61,193 nt of DNA from an uncultured Alphaproteobacteria bacterium (GTDB lineage: Bacteria; Pseudomonadota; Alphaproteobacteria; RF32; CAG-239), in assembly GCA_944391695.1 (NCBI GenBank), contig CALXUO010000011.1:1-61193 (forward strand), in the 5' to 3' direction. Below, piece by piece: positions 32,262-41,289 of this stretch. The notes under the pieces were generated by a model that worked only from the letters and a program-made list of their open reading frames with translations, was not told the origin of the DNA and ran no database searches. The translations under genes and the position numbers were made by a program. How positions within the stretch are numbered: position 1 is the first letter of the stretch; each line of letters opens with the position of its first letter.

Positions 32262-32651
32262 ATGAATAATGCCACCAAACTTTTTAATTTAGCCTCATCT
32301 GCCGCCGCCAATGCTTATGCTCCCTATTCTCAATTTAAAGTCGGAGCCGCAATCTTAAGCTCATCCGGCAACTTTTATTCCGGCTGCAATGTTGAAAACA
32401 TCTCTTATCCCTTAGGTACTTGTGCCGAAGCCGGAGCAATTGCCGCCATGATAAACGGGGGTGATAATAAAATTGCCGAAATTCTTATTTATGCTGACAG
32501 CAAAGCTTTGATATCTCCGTGCGGAGCTTGCCGCCAACGCGTAGCCGAATTTGCTTCTGCTGATACCAAAATCCACTTAGCTGACAAAAGCGGCATCAAA
32601 AAGACCTTCACGCTGGAAGAACTTTTACCCAACAATTTCAAGGAGTTTTAA
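32262..32651 (+). CDS. cdd: Cytidine deaminase
   Basis: The 129-residue enzyme converts cytidine and deoxycytidine to uridine and deoxyuridine. Zinc ligands Cys54, Cys87 and Cys90 and catalytic Glu56 are present in GTCAEAGAI and PCGACRQ. The size fits the homotetrameric type. It opens the cdd-punA-deoC-deoA operon; punA follows after three bases. Confidence 0.97.
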   Translation: MNNATKLFNLASSAAANAYAPYSQFKVGAAILSSSGNFYSGCNVENISYPLGTCAEAGAIAAMINGGDNKIAEILIYADSKALISPCGACRQRVAEFASADTKIHLADKSGIKKTFTLEELLPNNFKEF

Positions 32652-32654
32652 GCC

Positions 32655-33470
32655 ATGACCGAAGCCTGTCATTCTTTTGCCCGACAAATAAAACAAATGC
32701 TCAACGGCTTTTCTCCCGAAATTGCCCTTATCTTAGGTTCCGGCTTAGGCGACATTGCCTCTGCTCTAAACAAGCCGATAATCATTAACTATGCCGCCAT
32801 AAAAGGCTTTCCTCAAAGCAGCGTAATAGGCCATAGCGGACGTTTTGTTGCTGGCACCTTGCATGGCAAAAAAATCCTATGCATGCAAGGGCGTTTTCAT
32901 CTCTACGAGGGACATTCGCCGCAAACCATCAGCCAAATCATCAAAACTTTCAAACTTTTAGGCATCAAAACACTCATCGTAACCAACGCCGCCGGTTCAC
33001 TTAATCCCAAAATCAAACCCGGCTCGATTATGCTTATAACCGATCACATCAATTTAAGTTTTGCCAATCCGTTGATTGGCCCCAATGACGATAATCTTGG
33101 CACTCGCTTCCCGGACATGAGCAACGCCTATGACAAAGATTTGCAAAAGCTGGCGCTTGATATTGCCCAAAAAACATCTCAAAAGCTAACCCAGGGTGTC
33201 TATCTCATGGTATCAGGCCCCAACTTTGAAACCGCAGCCGAGGTAAAAGCTTTTGGCCTTTTAGGCGCCGATGCTGTGGGCATGTCAACCGTGCCCGAGG
33301 TTATATCTGCCGCCCATGTAGGCATTAAGGTTTTGGCCTTTTCGGTTATAACCAACATGGGAACCGGTATGCAAAAAGCTCCTCAAACCCACGACGAAAC
33401 TTTGGCTGTTGCCTCTTTAGCCTCCGCCAATCTTGTCAAACTTTTATCCGACATTATCGAAAGGATTTAA
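32655..33470 (+). CDS. punA: Purine-nucleoside phosphorylase (trimeric type)
   Basis: This 271-residue enzyme splits inosine, guanosine and their deoxy forms with phosphate. The PunA/XapA-type motifs are clear: LILGSGLGDIA (phosphate loop), GHSGRFVAG, MQGRFHLYEGH and GPNFETAAEVKAFGLLGADA with the base-site region SVITNMGTG. It lies in the salvage operon, three bases after cdd and four before deoC. Exact purine preference is not readable. Confidence 0.95.
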   Translation: MTEACHSFARQIKQMLNGFSPEIALILGSGLGDIASALNKPIIINYAAIKGFPQSSVIGHSGRFVAGTLHGKKILCMQGRFHLYEGHSPQTISQIIKTFKLLGIKTLIVTNAAGSLNPKIKPGSIMLITDHINLSFANPLIGPNDDNLGTRFPDMSNAYDKDLQKLALDIAQKTSQKLTQGVYLMVSGPNFETAAEVKAFGLLGADAVGMSTVPEVISAAHVGIKVLAFSVITNMGTGMQKAPQTHDETLAVASLASANLVKLLSDIIERI

Positions 33471-33473
33471 CCG

Positions 33474-34205
33474 ATGGATGACGTATCTGCCGCCAAAATC
33501 TTAATTTCTGCACTAGACTTAACCTCATTAAACAGCGATGATAATGAAGACAGCATAATATCTTTGTGCCAAAAAGCTTCAACTCCTTATGGTCAAACCG
33601 CCGCGGTTTGCATTTATCCGCAGTTTATTCCCGTTGCCAAAGACAATCTACCATCATCAATCAAAATAGCCACGGTTATAAACTTTCCCCTAGGCCTTGC
33701 CGACCTATATTTACTGGAAAAAGAAATCACCACAGCTGTAAAACTTGGCGCCGATGAGTTAGACATAGTTCTTCCCTATCGCACTTTTCTTAACCATGAC
33801 ATAGATTTTTGCCTTGCGTATCTCAAACATGCCCGGCAGCTTTCGTCCTCAAAAACCTTAAAAATAATTATAGAAACCGGCGAGCTCAAAACTGTTGACA
33901 ACATCCGCTTAGCTTCCGAACTTTGTATCGAAACTCAAGCCGATTTTATCAAAACCTCAACCGGCAAAACCGATATCTCAGCCACACCGGAGGCTGCCAA
34001 CGTTATATTAGAAACCATCAAAAAAAGCGAAAAAAATGTTGGCTTTAAGGCTTCCGGCGGAATTAAGACCATTGACGATGCTAAAAAATACCTAACGCTA
34101 TCCCAGTCAATTATGGGGCCTAATTGGGTTAACTTCAAACATTTTCGCCTTGGCGCCAGCTCTGTTCTAGCCTCCCTCATTGATACCATCAAGAAAGGAT
34201 ATTAA
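33474..34205 (+). CDS. deoC: Deoxyribose-phosphate aldolase
   Basis: DeoC cleaves 2-deoxyribose 5-phosphate to acetaldehyde and glyceraldehyde 3-phosphate. The 243-residue barrel has the Schiff-base lysine in DFIKTSTGK and the second conserved lysine in VGFKASGGIKTIDDA, with the acidic ELDIVLPY strand. It lies between punA and deoA with one to four bases between genes. Confidence 0.96.
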   Translation: MDDVSAAKILISALDLTSLNSDDNEDSIISLCQKASTPYGQTAAVCIYPQFIPVAKDNLPSSIKIATVINFPLGLADLYLLEKEITTAVKLGADELDIVLPYRTFLNHDIDFCLAYLKHARQLSSSKTLKIIIETGELKTVDNIRLASELCIETQADFIKTSTGKTDISATPEAANVILETIKKSEKNVGFKASGGIKTIDDAKKYLTLSQSIMGPNWVNFKHFRLGASSVLASLIDTIKKGY

Positions 34206-34206
34206 C

Positions 34207-35517
34207 ATGCTCCCTCAAGAAATCATTCGCCAAAAACGCGACGGCAAAACTCTAACCACCGAACAAATCCGCGAATTTATCCAAGGTGTAACCGATGGCT
34301 CAATTGTTGATGCTCAAACTGCCGCTTTCACTATGGCCATATTTCTCAAAGGCATGAGCGCCGAGGAAACCTCGGCTCTTACATTGGCTATGCGAGATTC
34401 AGGCGACGTTATGCATTGGGACAATCTTGGCGGACCTGTCCTCGACAAACACTCTTCCGGTGGGGTCGGCGACAAAATAAGTTTGATGTTAGCCCCTATG
34501 TTGGCTGCTTGCGGCGCCTATTGCCCGATGATATCCGGCCGCGGATTGGGCCACACCGGCGGCACTTTGGACAAATTTGATTCCATCCCCGGCTATCAAA
34601 CCTCTCCGTCAAATGACCTATTTTATCAAACCGTAAAGCAAGTTGGCTGTGCCATCATCGGCCAAACCGGCAACCTGGCTCCGGCCGACAAAAAAATTTA
34701 TGCCATTCGCGATGTTTGCGGCACGGTTGAGTCAATTGATTTAATTACTGCCTCAATACTCTCAAAAAAGCTTGCCGCCGGTCTGGACTATTTGGTTATG
34801 GACCTAAAATGCGGCAACGGCGCTTTTATGGGTTCGCTTGCCAAGGCCGAAAAATTAGCCACTTCAATTGTCACGGTTGCCAACGCTTCCGGCACCAAAA
34901 CCACCGCTGTTCTAACCGACATGAATCAAGTCTTGGGCCATAACGTCGGCAATGCTTTAGAAGTAGCCGAGGCGGTTGATTTCCTAAAAGGAAAAAACAT
35001 TGACCACCGCACTCATGAGATAACTCTAAGGCTTTGCAGCGAGCTTTTGCTTGCCTCCTCGCTTTGCGCCACCCAAGAAGAAGCTCAAACCAAACTACAA
35101 CAAGCCTTAGACAGCGGCAAAGCCTTGGAAAAATTTGCCGCCATGGTCTCATCCCTGGGCGGGCCCAAAGATTTTTGCGACAATCCGTGGAATTATTTAC
35201 CCAAAGCCCCGATTATTCGTCCCCTCTTTGCTGATAAACCTGGCTATGTATGCAAAATGTCCACCCGAGATATCGGCCTTAGCATAATCATGCTCAAAGG
35301 CGGCCGCACCACACCTGAACAAAAACTGGATTATGCCACCGGCTATTCTGATTTCTGCCAAATCGGCGATTATGTTGATGATAAGACACCTCTGGCAATA
35401 ATCCACGCCCAAACCGAAGAAGAATATTCCATAGCCGCAGCCGAGCTTCGCCGCCATATTTTCATAGGCGAAACCATACCACAACTTTCAGCCCCAATCA
35501 TCAAAAGGATTGCCTAA
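34207..35517 (+). CDS. deoA: Thymidine phosphorylase
   Basis: DeoA cleaves thymidine and deoxyuridine to the base and deoxyribose 1-phosphate. The 436-residue protein shows [11 protein letters not shown] (phosphate site), [16 protein letters not shown] (family signature) and [17 protein letters not shown] 34207 has AAGGA nine bases upstream and one base separates it from the deoC stop; a longer frame reaching into deoC is not supported. Its stop overlaps that of the convergent tolB by two bases. Confidence 0.96.
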   Translation: MLPQEIIRQKRDGKTLTTEQIREFIQGVTDGSIVDAQTAAFTMAIFLKGMSAEETSALTLAMRDSGDVMHWDNLGGPVLDKHSSGGVGDKISLMLAPMLAACGAYCPMISGRGLGHTGGTLDKFDSIPGYQTSPSNDLFYQTVKQVGCAIIGQTGNLAPADKKIYAIRDVCGTVESIDLITASILSKKLAAGLDYLVMDLKCGNGAFMGSLAKAEKLATSIVTVANASGTKTTAVLTDMNQVLGHNVGNALEVAEAVDFLKGKNIDHRTHEITLRLCSELLLASSLCATQEEAQTKLQQALDSGKALEKFAAMVSSLGGPKDFCDNPWNYLPKAPIIRPLFADKPGYVCKMSTRDIGLSIIMLKGGRTTPEQKLDYATGYSDFCQIGDYVDDKTPLAIIHAQTEEEYSIAAAELRRHIFIGETIPQLSAPIIKRIA

Positions 35518-36833
35518 GGCAGCAACGGCGACCATGCCGGGTCCGAGGCATCGGCCGGAGTAATTATCTGGCGTTCATTATATCCGGTTAAATCAATTGA
35601 ATAAAGCTTAACCGGAGCTTGCGACCTTCCGTTGGGTTTGTCCTGCCGAAAATAAATCAACACACGTCCATTCGGCGACCAAGTAGGTCCTTCAACCAAA
35701 TATCCCGATGCCAGCAGTCTTTCGCCCGTTCCGTCAGGATACATAACCCCAATATAAAACTCACCGTTAGCCATTTTGGTAAAAGCAATATAATCCCCTC
35801 TGGGCGACCACACCGGCGTTGCGTATCTTCCTGTCCCGAAACTTATGCGTTTTACATCTGAGCCATCGGCATTCATCACATAAAGCTGTTGATTTCCGGC
35901 TCTATCCGAGTTAAACACAATCTGGCTCCCGTCAGGAGAATAAGAAGGACTTGTGTCAATTGCATTACCATAAGTCAACCTTTTGCTTTTGCGTGTTTTA
36001 AGATCCATTTCATAGATATTGGTTTTTCCGCCCGAGGCATAAGACAACAACACTTTTGAGCTATCCGGAGAAAACTGCGGAGCAAATGTCATCCCCGGAA
36101 AATTCCCCAACAACATTTGTTCACCGCTCTCAATATCCAAAATATAAACCCGCGGTGTGTTGTTGGCATAAGACATATAAGTAATTTTTTGCAGGTTTGG
36201 CGAAAATCTAGGTGTCAAAGCCATAGCCGCACCATTGGTCAAAAATTTATGATTTTCTCCGTCCTGATCCATAATAGCCAACCGCTTAATTCTTCTGGTA
36301 GCAGGCCCAGATTCTGAGATATACACAATACGCGTATCAAAATATCCCTTTTCACCGGTTAGGCGCTCATAAATAGCATCGGCAATAACATGAGCCACCC
36401 GGCGCCAATTATCCTTGGTTGTGGTATAAGATTGCCCCGCCATCTGATTTTCGGCAAACACATCCCACAATCTGAAAGACACTTTAAGATTATTTTCATC
36501 AACCGCAACAATTTCGCTTTGCACCAAAGCTTGGGCATTAATGGCTTTCCAGTCCACAAACTCCGGCTCCTGGCTCATTGAAGTAAATTCCTGGATATAG
36601 CTTCCCTCGTCAATTATTTTAAACAAACCCGAGCGTTCCAAATCAGCCGCAATCACCTCACGAATTTTATTTCCCTGTTGACCCAAGAAAAACCCGTCAT
36701 GGATCATATCAGCCAAAGCAATCGGCATCGGATCGCGTTGTGCACCGCTGACATCAATAGCAAGCTCAGCCTTTGCCTCCCATACAACACCAAGCACAAC
36801 CAGCAACAACGTAGCCCAAAATTTACATCTCAT
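35514..36833 (-). CDS. tolB: Tol-Pal system protein TolB
   Basis: TolB is the periplasmic beta-propeller that links the Tol motor to Pal during outer-membrane constriction. The 439-residue product has a signal peptide ([20 protein letters not shown]), the TolB N-domain ([16 protein letters not shown]) and propeller repeats ([46 protein letters not shown]). No tolQ, tolR, tolA or pal is in the window, although these usually adjoin tolB. It faces deoA tail to tail. Confidence 0.96.
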   Translation of the reverse strand: MRCKFWATLLLVVLGVVWEAKAELAIDVSGAQRDPMPIALADMIHDGFFLGQQGNKIREVIAADLERSGLFKIIDEGSYIQEFTSMSQEPEFVDWKAINAQALVQSEIVAVDENNLKVSFRLWDVFAENQMAGQSYTTTKDNWRRVAHVIADAIYERLTGEKGYFDTRIVYISESGPATRRIKRLAIMDQDGENHKFLTNGAAMALTPRFSPNLQKITYMSYANNTPRVYILDIESGEQMLLGNFPGMTFAPQFSPDSSKVLLSYASGGKTNIYEMDLKTRKSKRLTYGNAIDTSPSYSPDGSQIVFNSDRAGNQQLYVMNADGSDVKRISFGTGRYATPVWSPRGDYIAFTKMANGEFYIGVMYPDGTGERLLASGYLVEGPTWSPNGRVLIYFRQDKPNGRSQAPVKLYSIDLTGYNERQIITPADASDPAWSPLLP

Positions 36834-36978
36834 GTCTTTTGCCCTTTACCTTCAAAAATTTTATATCGTTCTACGATACTATACATTGTTGATGAAAAAT
36901 CAATTAACAACCACAAATATTTAATATCTTTCTTGACTCTTTTGGCTTTTGGTTTAACTCTTAAACAAAGAGGAAACT

Positions 36979-37446
36979 ATGATAACCAACAACCTAAAAG
37001 AATTCAAATCACTTCTTTCCCCCAAGACATCTCTTCTGGGATTTGACTTTGGCGCAAAAAGACTTGGCCTGGCAGTATCCGACTTATTGTTAATGACAGC
37101 CAATCCAATCAAAATTATCCATCGCCAAACGCTGCAAAAAGACCTTGTTGCAATCAAAGAGCTTGTCGCTGACCGCAGTATTGGCGGATTCGTCTGTGGG
37201 CTTCCTCTGCAAATGGATGGCTCCGAGGGACAAACAGCTAAAGAGGTTCGCCTATTTGCCGCTCAAATCGACCAAGCTTTTAATTTGCCGTTCTTGCTCT
37301 GGGACGAGCGCCTATCTTCCAAAGCCGTAGAATCTTTTTTGATAAAAGAAATTGATATGTCGCGTTCCAAGCGCAAACAAATTCTTGATGCCAATGCCGC
37401 CGCCTATATCTTGCAAGGTGTTTTGGATGCGCTCAAATATTTATAA
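36979..37446 (+). CDS. ruvX: Pre-16S rRNA processing nuclease RuvX/YqgF
   Basis: The 155-residue protein has the RNase H-like fold of YqgF, with catalytic Asp in GFDFGAKRLGLAVSD, the loop GLPLQMDGSEG and the last acidic residue in DANAAAYIL. The family is implicated in 16S rRNA maturation. ATG 36979 has GAGG five bases upstream. Its last 43 bases overlap, tail to tail, the coding end of ampD. A candidate -35 TTGACT lies near 36934 but no good -10 follows. Confidence 0.93.
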   Translation: MITNNLKEFKSLLSPKTSLLGFDFGAKRLGLAVSDLLLMTANPIKIIHRQTLQKDLVAIKELVADRSIGGFVCGLPLQMDGSEGQTAKEVRLFAAQIDQAFNLPFLLWDERLSSKAVESFLIKEIDMSRSKRKQILDANAAAYILQGVLDALKYL

Positions 37447-38138
37447 GCCGTGGCCCTAAGTGTTGCTACAAACAAGGCGTCGTCCAATAGTTTTTTATCA
37501 GCCCGATAAACTGTTTTTTCCATTTTTGACACATCTGTTTCATCTTTTACTTTACCGGGCAAAAAATGCCTGCAAAAGGCATAGGCTGCCGCTTGTATAT
37601 CGGTAGTGTCATAACCTATTATCTGCAACAAATCCTCAATTTTGCCCTCTTTTATTTTATCGGCATCTTCAAGTCTGGGCCACCAGCCGATTCCCTCATT
37701 TGCCAACTCTTGCCAAAAAAATGCTTTTCCGGGATCAACTTTTCTCGTCGGTGCAATATCCGAGTGCCCAACAATATTTTCCGGTTTTATTTTATATTTT
37801 TTTACCAATTTTTGTAACAAAGCGGTTGCAGCTTTTTTTTGCGCCGACGTAAAAGGTGTCTGCCCCAAATCTGAAGAACACAATTCTATGCCGATAGAAC
37901 AAGAATTAATATCTTCTTTGAACTCGCGCCATTTGGCAACACCGGCATGCCAAGCTCTGTGCTTTTCCCCCACCAACTGCCAAATCTCGCCGTCTTTGGC
38001 AATCAGATAATGGCTGCTTACCTCGTATTTTCTAAAGCATTCTATTGCCTCTTTAGGCTCAAAAGCCACCGCATGCAACACAAGCATGCTTACTTTTGCT
38101 TTTCTCTCATTCCAAAAAGGCAGTAATTTCCGCCTCAT
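37404..38138 (-). CDS. ampD: N-acetylmuramoyl-L-alanine amidase, AmpD family
   Basis: This 244-residue amidase_2 protein has the zinc and catalytic residues expected: VLHAV, AWHAGVA and GHSDIAPTRKVDPG. AmpD removes the peptide from anhydro-muropeptides during wall recycling. There is no signal peptide, which agrees with a cytoplasmic role. An extra helical C-terminal segment of about 70 residues (EDLLQIIGYDTTDIQAAAYA) resembles the peptidoglycan-binding tail of longer homologues. It overlaps djlA by four bases (ATGA) and ends within ruvX on the other strand. Confidence 0.93.
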   Translation of the reverse strand: MRRKLLPFWNERKAKVSMLVLHAVAFEPKEAIECFRKYEVSSHYLIAKDGEIWQLVGEKHRAWHAGVAKWREFKEDINSCSIGIELCSSDLGQTPFTSAQKKAATALLQKLVKKYKIKPENIVGHSDIAPTRKVDPGKAFFWQELANEGIGWWPRLEDADKIKEGKIEDLLQIIGYDTTDIQAAAYAFCRHFLPGKVKDETDVSKMEKTVYRADKKLLDDALFVATLRATAYKYLSASKTPCKI

Positions 38139-39295
38139 TTTTTAGTTCTCACCCTAACAATTTCCTGATAAGCCAAATTAATCTCGGACATCTTGGCGGT
38201 TGCTTCTTTCTTTTCTGCCTCCGAAGCTTTGGCAAGCTTGTCCGGATGATAAATCATAATCAGCTTCTTCCACTTAGCCTTTATTTCTTCCAGAGATGCA
38301 TCCTGAGGCATCTCCAATACTTCATAACATTTGGCCAATTTTTTACTGACGGGTTTTTTATAAAAAATCTTTTTAATTTTTGCAAAAGCCTCATTATCCA
38401 AATTAATAATATCAGCAATCTGTTTCAGCATCTCAAGCTGTTTTGCACTTACGACAGCGTTGGCCGCGGCAATTTTAAACAAATTTTCGAGCGAGCTTTC
38501 CTTCAAATCGTCGTTCATTCTGGTCAGTTCTTCCAAAACAAGGGCGTATTTTTCCACACTACGCAAATGTTTCGCCGGCGTATTAAAAATATCAGCCACC
38601 AAAGATTTCTGCATTTGTTTTACGGCAAACACCTGGTTAAACACTTCCTTTTCTCTTGCCGTAACTTTACCATCGGCCTCGGCGATATGCGCCGCCAAGG
38701 CTGCCATCACTTCCAAATACCTGCGATGTTCTCCGCCATAGGCATTGCGCCAAAGTTTTAAGGGATTAATTTTTTGCCAATAACCACTCAATCGTTGAAA
38801 CGGAATAAGCTTAGCCCCCTCCAAGCGCCGATAATCAGCCACAAACCCCAAAATAACACCGACGCAGACGATAAGCGGGCTTCTCAACATAAAACCAATA
38901 ACTAAACCTAAAATTGCCCCCCAATGATTATCAAAAAAATGATCGGTATCTTTTTTAATTCGTCTTACCTCCATATTTTGCGGCATATCAAAAACCACCG
39001 TTCCGACAATAAACAGCAAAATAAATCCCCACAATCCAAACAGCAACGCGCCCAAGATTGCGCCCCAAAGTTTTCCCCAAATATTGCCGTCCATCCGATT
39101 ATAATAGCGATAATATTTGTACGGAAGCTTAACTCTAATGGCATCGTCAGCCTGGTTAATCAAGCGCTCTATTTTACGAATAACATAGGTTTTATCAATC
39201 AGCATATGCCCCAAAAACAGACCTACCAACAAACCATTAAGCCCAAAAAAGCGTAAACCGATTAATGCTAAAGTTAATTTACCCAGAGGAGACAT
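38135..39295 (-). CDS. djlA: DjlA-type co-chaperone with TerB and J domains
   Basis: The 386-residue protein has N-terminal hydrophobic segments, two further ones near residues 80-105 and 130-155, a TerB-like helical domain (EVMAALAAHIAEADGKVTAR) and a C-terminal J domain with the HPD triad in MIYHPDKLAKA. It would stimulate DnaK at the inner membrane. ATG 39295 (MSPLGKLTLALIG) has AAGGA seven bases upstream; the frame extends to 39346 but would run into pgeF. It is one of five co-directional genes from pyk to ampD. Confidence 0.88.
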   Translation of the reverse strand: MSPLGKLTLALIGLRFFGLNGLLVGLFLGHMLIDKTYVIRKIERLINQADDAIRVKLPYKYYRYYNRMDGNIWGKLWGAILGALLFGLWGFILLFIVGTVVFDMPQNMEVRRIKKDTDHFFDNHWGAILGLVIGFMLRSPLIVCVGVILGFVADYRRLEGAKLIPFQRLSGYWQKINPLKLWRNAYGGEHRRYLEVMAALAAHIAEADGKVTAREKEVFNQVFAVKQMQKSLVADIFNTPAKHLRSVEKYALVLEELTRMNDDLKESSLENLFKIAAANAVVSAKQLEMLKQIADIINLDNEAFAKIKKIFYKKPVSKKLAKCYEVLEMPQDASLEEIKAKWKKLIMIYHPDKLAKASEAEKKEATAKMSEINLAYQEIVRVRTKK

Positions 39296-39309
39296 ATTTT
39301 TCAATCCTT

Positions 39310-40068
39310 TCACAAAACAATTGTCGATATTTCGGTAGCAAAACACTTTGGTTTTTTAACAATTCCCTGATGTGTAAACCGCCTAAAACTATAATAATTA
39401 TCTTTCATTTCATAGGTATCATGACCTGATACTTTAACATTTTTAATGCCGCATTTTTTAAGTTTATCGACACAAAATTTTTCCAAATCAAATTGATAAT
39501 ACCCAAGTTTTTTTCCTTTGGCAAAATATTTTTCAAACTTGAGATTATCATCCATAAATTGTTTATAAAAAGCCTCATCAACCTCATAAGATTTCTGAGC
39601 AATACAAGGGCCCACCGCTGCTGCAATATTTTGTATATCGGCCCCTTTTTCAAGCATCAATCCGACAACATTTTCAATAATTCCTTTATAGGCGCCGCGC
39701 CACCCGGCATGTGCCGCACCTATTACACCGGCTTTATCATCTTCCAGCAACACCGGCGCACAATCAGCGGTTCTGATACATAATATTATATCTTTTTTAT
39801 CGGTAACCGCCCCGTCAGCATAAATTTTATCTTGACTTGGTGCCTCTACATACACCGCATCAGAACTTACTCCCTGATTCAAAAGCAACAGATTTTCTTT
39901 TTTCAAACCAAATCGTTGCGCGACAATACTTAAATTTTGATTTAAGTTTTCAATATCATCATCGCTTTTGGTATTAACATTAAGCCCGGCATAGATTCCC
40001 TTTGACACTCCTCCTTTTGCTCCGAAGAAGCAGTGTTTCAAAGGATTAAGATTGGGCGCCGTCCACAT
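39310..40068 (-). CDS. pgeF: PgeF/YfiH-family protein (laccase domain) with altered metal site
   Basis: The 252-residue protein has the YfiH family motifs RTADCAPVLL and AAHAGWRGAYKG and the end VSGHDTYEM. Family members have been assigned peptidoglycan editing (removal of wrongly added L-Ser) and purine nucleoside phosphorylase-type activities. The family's usual QVH(S/G) motif, whose His is one of three zinc ligands with the Cys of ADC and the His of HAGWRG, reads NQGVSSDAVYV here, so that His is replaced by Val. It starts six bases after deoB. Activity cannot be assumed. Confidence 0.88.
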   Translation of the reverse strand: MWTAPNLNPLKHCFFGAKGGVSKGIYAGLNVNTKSDDDIENLNQNLSIVAQRFGLKKENLLLLNQGVSSDAVYVEAPSQDKIYADGAVTDKKDIILCIRTADCAPVLLEDDKAGVIGAAHAGWRGAYKGIIENVVGLMLEKGADIQNIAAAVGPCIAQKSYEVDEAFYKQFMDDNLKFEKYFAKGKKLGYYQFDLEKFCVDKLKKCGIKNVKVSGHDTYEMKDNYYSFRRFTHQGIVKKPKCFATEISTIVL

Positions 40069-40074
40069 TATCGT

Positions 40075-41271
40075 CTAGCTCCGTTGATAAAAAGAAGTTC
40101 CGCATCGAAGTTTCAATCCCAAGACATTTGCCACGGTTTGCCCCACATCGGCAAAAGTCTTTCTTTGGCCAAGATTGCCCGCTTTAATATTATGCCCAAA
40201 CATTATAACCGGAATTTGCTCTCTTGTATGATCCGTTCCCTTAGCCGTCGGATCATTTCCATGATCGGCCACCACCAAGGCCACATCATCTTTTTTCATA
40301 ATTGCGGCCAATTCCGGCAGTCTGGCATCAAAATATTCCAAAGCCTTGGCATATCCTGCCACATCGCGCCTATGCCCATAAAGCATATCAAAATCCACAA
40401 AATTGGTAAATATCAAGCTGTTATCAGGCGCTGTTTGCACGGCACTCAAAGTTTTATCCCACAGCTCTTGCAAACCCGAGGCCAATATTTTTTCGCTAAC
40501 GCCGCAACCGGCATAAATATCGCTTATTTTACCGATGGCAATAACTTTTTTGCCGCTTTCCTTCACCACATCAAGCAAAGTTTTTTCAGGCGGCCTAACC
40601 GAGTAGTCGTGGCGGTTTTTGGTTCTTACAAACTCTCCGCTTTTTTCACCCTCAAACGGCCTGGCAATAACTCTGGCAATATTATAAGGTTTTAGTTCCT
40701 CAAAAGCAATTTGGCAAACATCATAAAGCCTCTCCAACCCAAAATATTTTTCATGTGCGGCAATCTGAAAACAGCTATCAGCCGAGGTATAGCAGATTGG
40801 CATTCCCGAGCGAATGTGTTCTTCGCCCAGCTCCTGAATAATCACGGTTCCCGAGGCGGCCTTATTACCCAAAATGCCCTTTAGACCGGCTCTGTAGCAA
40901 ATTTTTTGGATTAACTCCTCGGGAAACGACGGAAATTCCGGCCTAAAATACCCCCAAGGTTTTTCAACCGGCACTCCTGCCAACTCCCAATGCCCTGAGG
41001 AAGTATCCTTAGCTTTGCTAACCTCCAAGCAGTGACCATAGGCGGCAGGCAGATTAACTTTAGCTCCGTCCAAAGCCAACCGACGTTTATTGCCGCTTGC
41101 CTCGTTTGCGGCCTCAAGCAGCCCAAGCTTCACCAAATTCGGAATTTTCAAATCCCCATACTTATCAACGATATGCCCAAGCGTATCAGCACCCTCATCC
41201 CCAAAGGCAGCGGCATCCGGCGCTCCGCCGACACCAAAAGAGTCCATCATCAAAACAATTACTCTGGGCAT
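40075..41271 (-). CDS. deoB: Phosphopentomutase
   Basis: DeoB interconverts pentose 1- and 5-phosphates and so feeds products of PunA and DeoA into DeoC or the pentose phosphate pathway. The 398-residue alkaline-phosphatase-like enzyme has MMDSFGVGGAPDA, FVDFDMLYGHRRDVAGY and VADHGNDPTAKGTDHTRE, carrying the metal ligands and the phospho-Thr region. It is placed 18 bases after pyk and not with the other deo genes, which are 5 kb away on the other strand. Confidence 0.97.
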   Translation of the reverse strand: MPRVIVLMMDSFGVGGAPDAAAFGDEGADTLGHIVDKYGDLKIPNLVKLGLLEAANEASGNKRRLALDGAKVNLPAAYGHCLEVSKAKDTSSGHWELAGVPVEKPWGYFRPEFPSFPEELIQKICYRAGLKGILGNKAASGTVIIQELGEEHIRSGMPICYTSADSCFQIAAHEKYFGLERLYDVCQIAFEELKPYNIARVIARPFEGEKSGEFVRTKNRHDYSVRPPEKTLLDVVKESGKKVIAIGKISDIYAGCGVSEKILASGLQELWDKTLSAVQTAPDNSLIFTNFVDFDMLYGHRRDVAGYAKALEYFDARLPELAAIMKKDDVALVVADHGNDPTAKGTDHTREQIPVIMFGHNIKAGNLGQRKTFADVGQTVANVLGLKLRCGTSFYQRS

Positions 41272-41289
41272 TATCCAAACATCCTTTTT

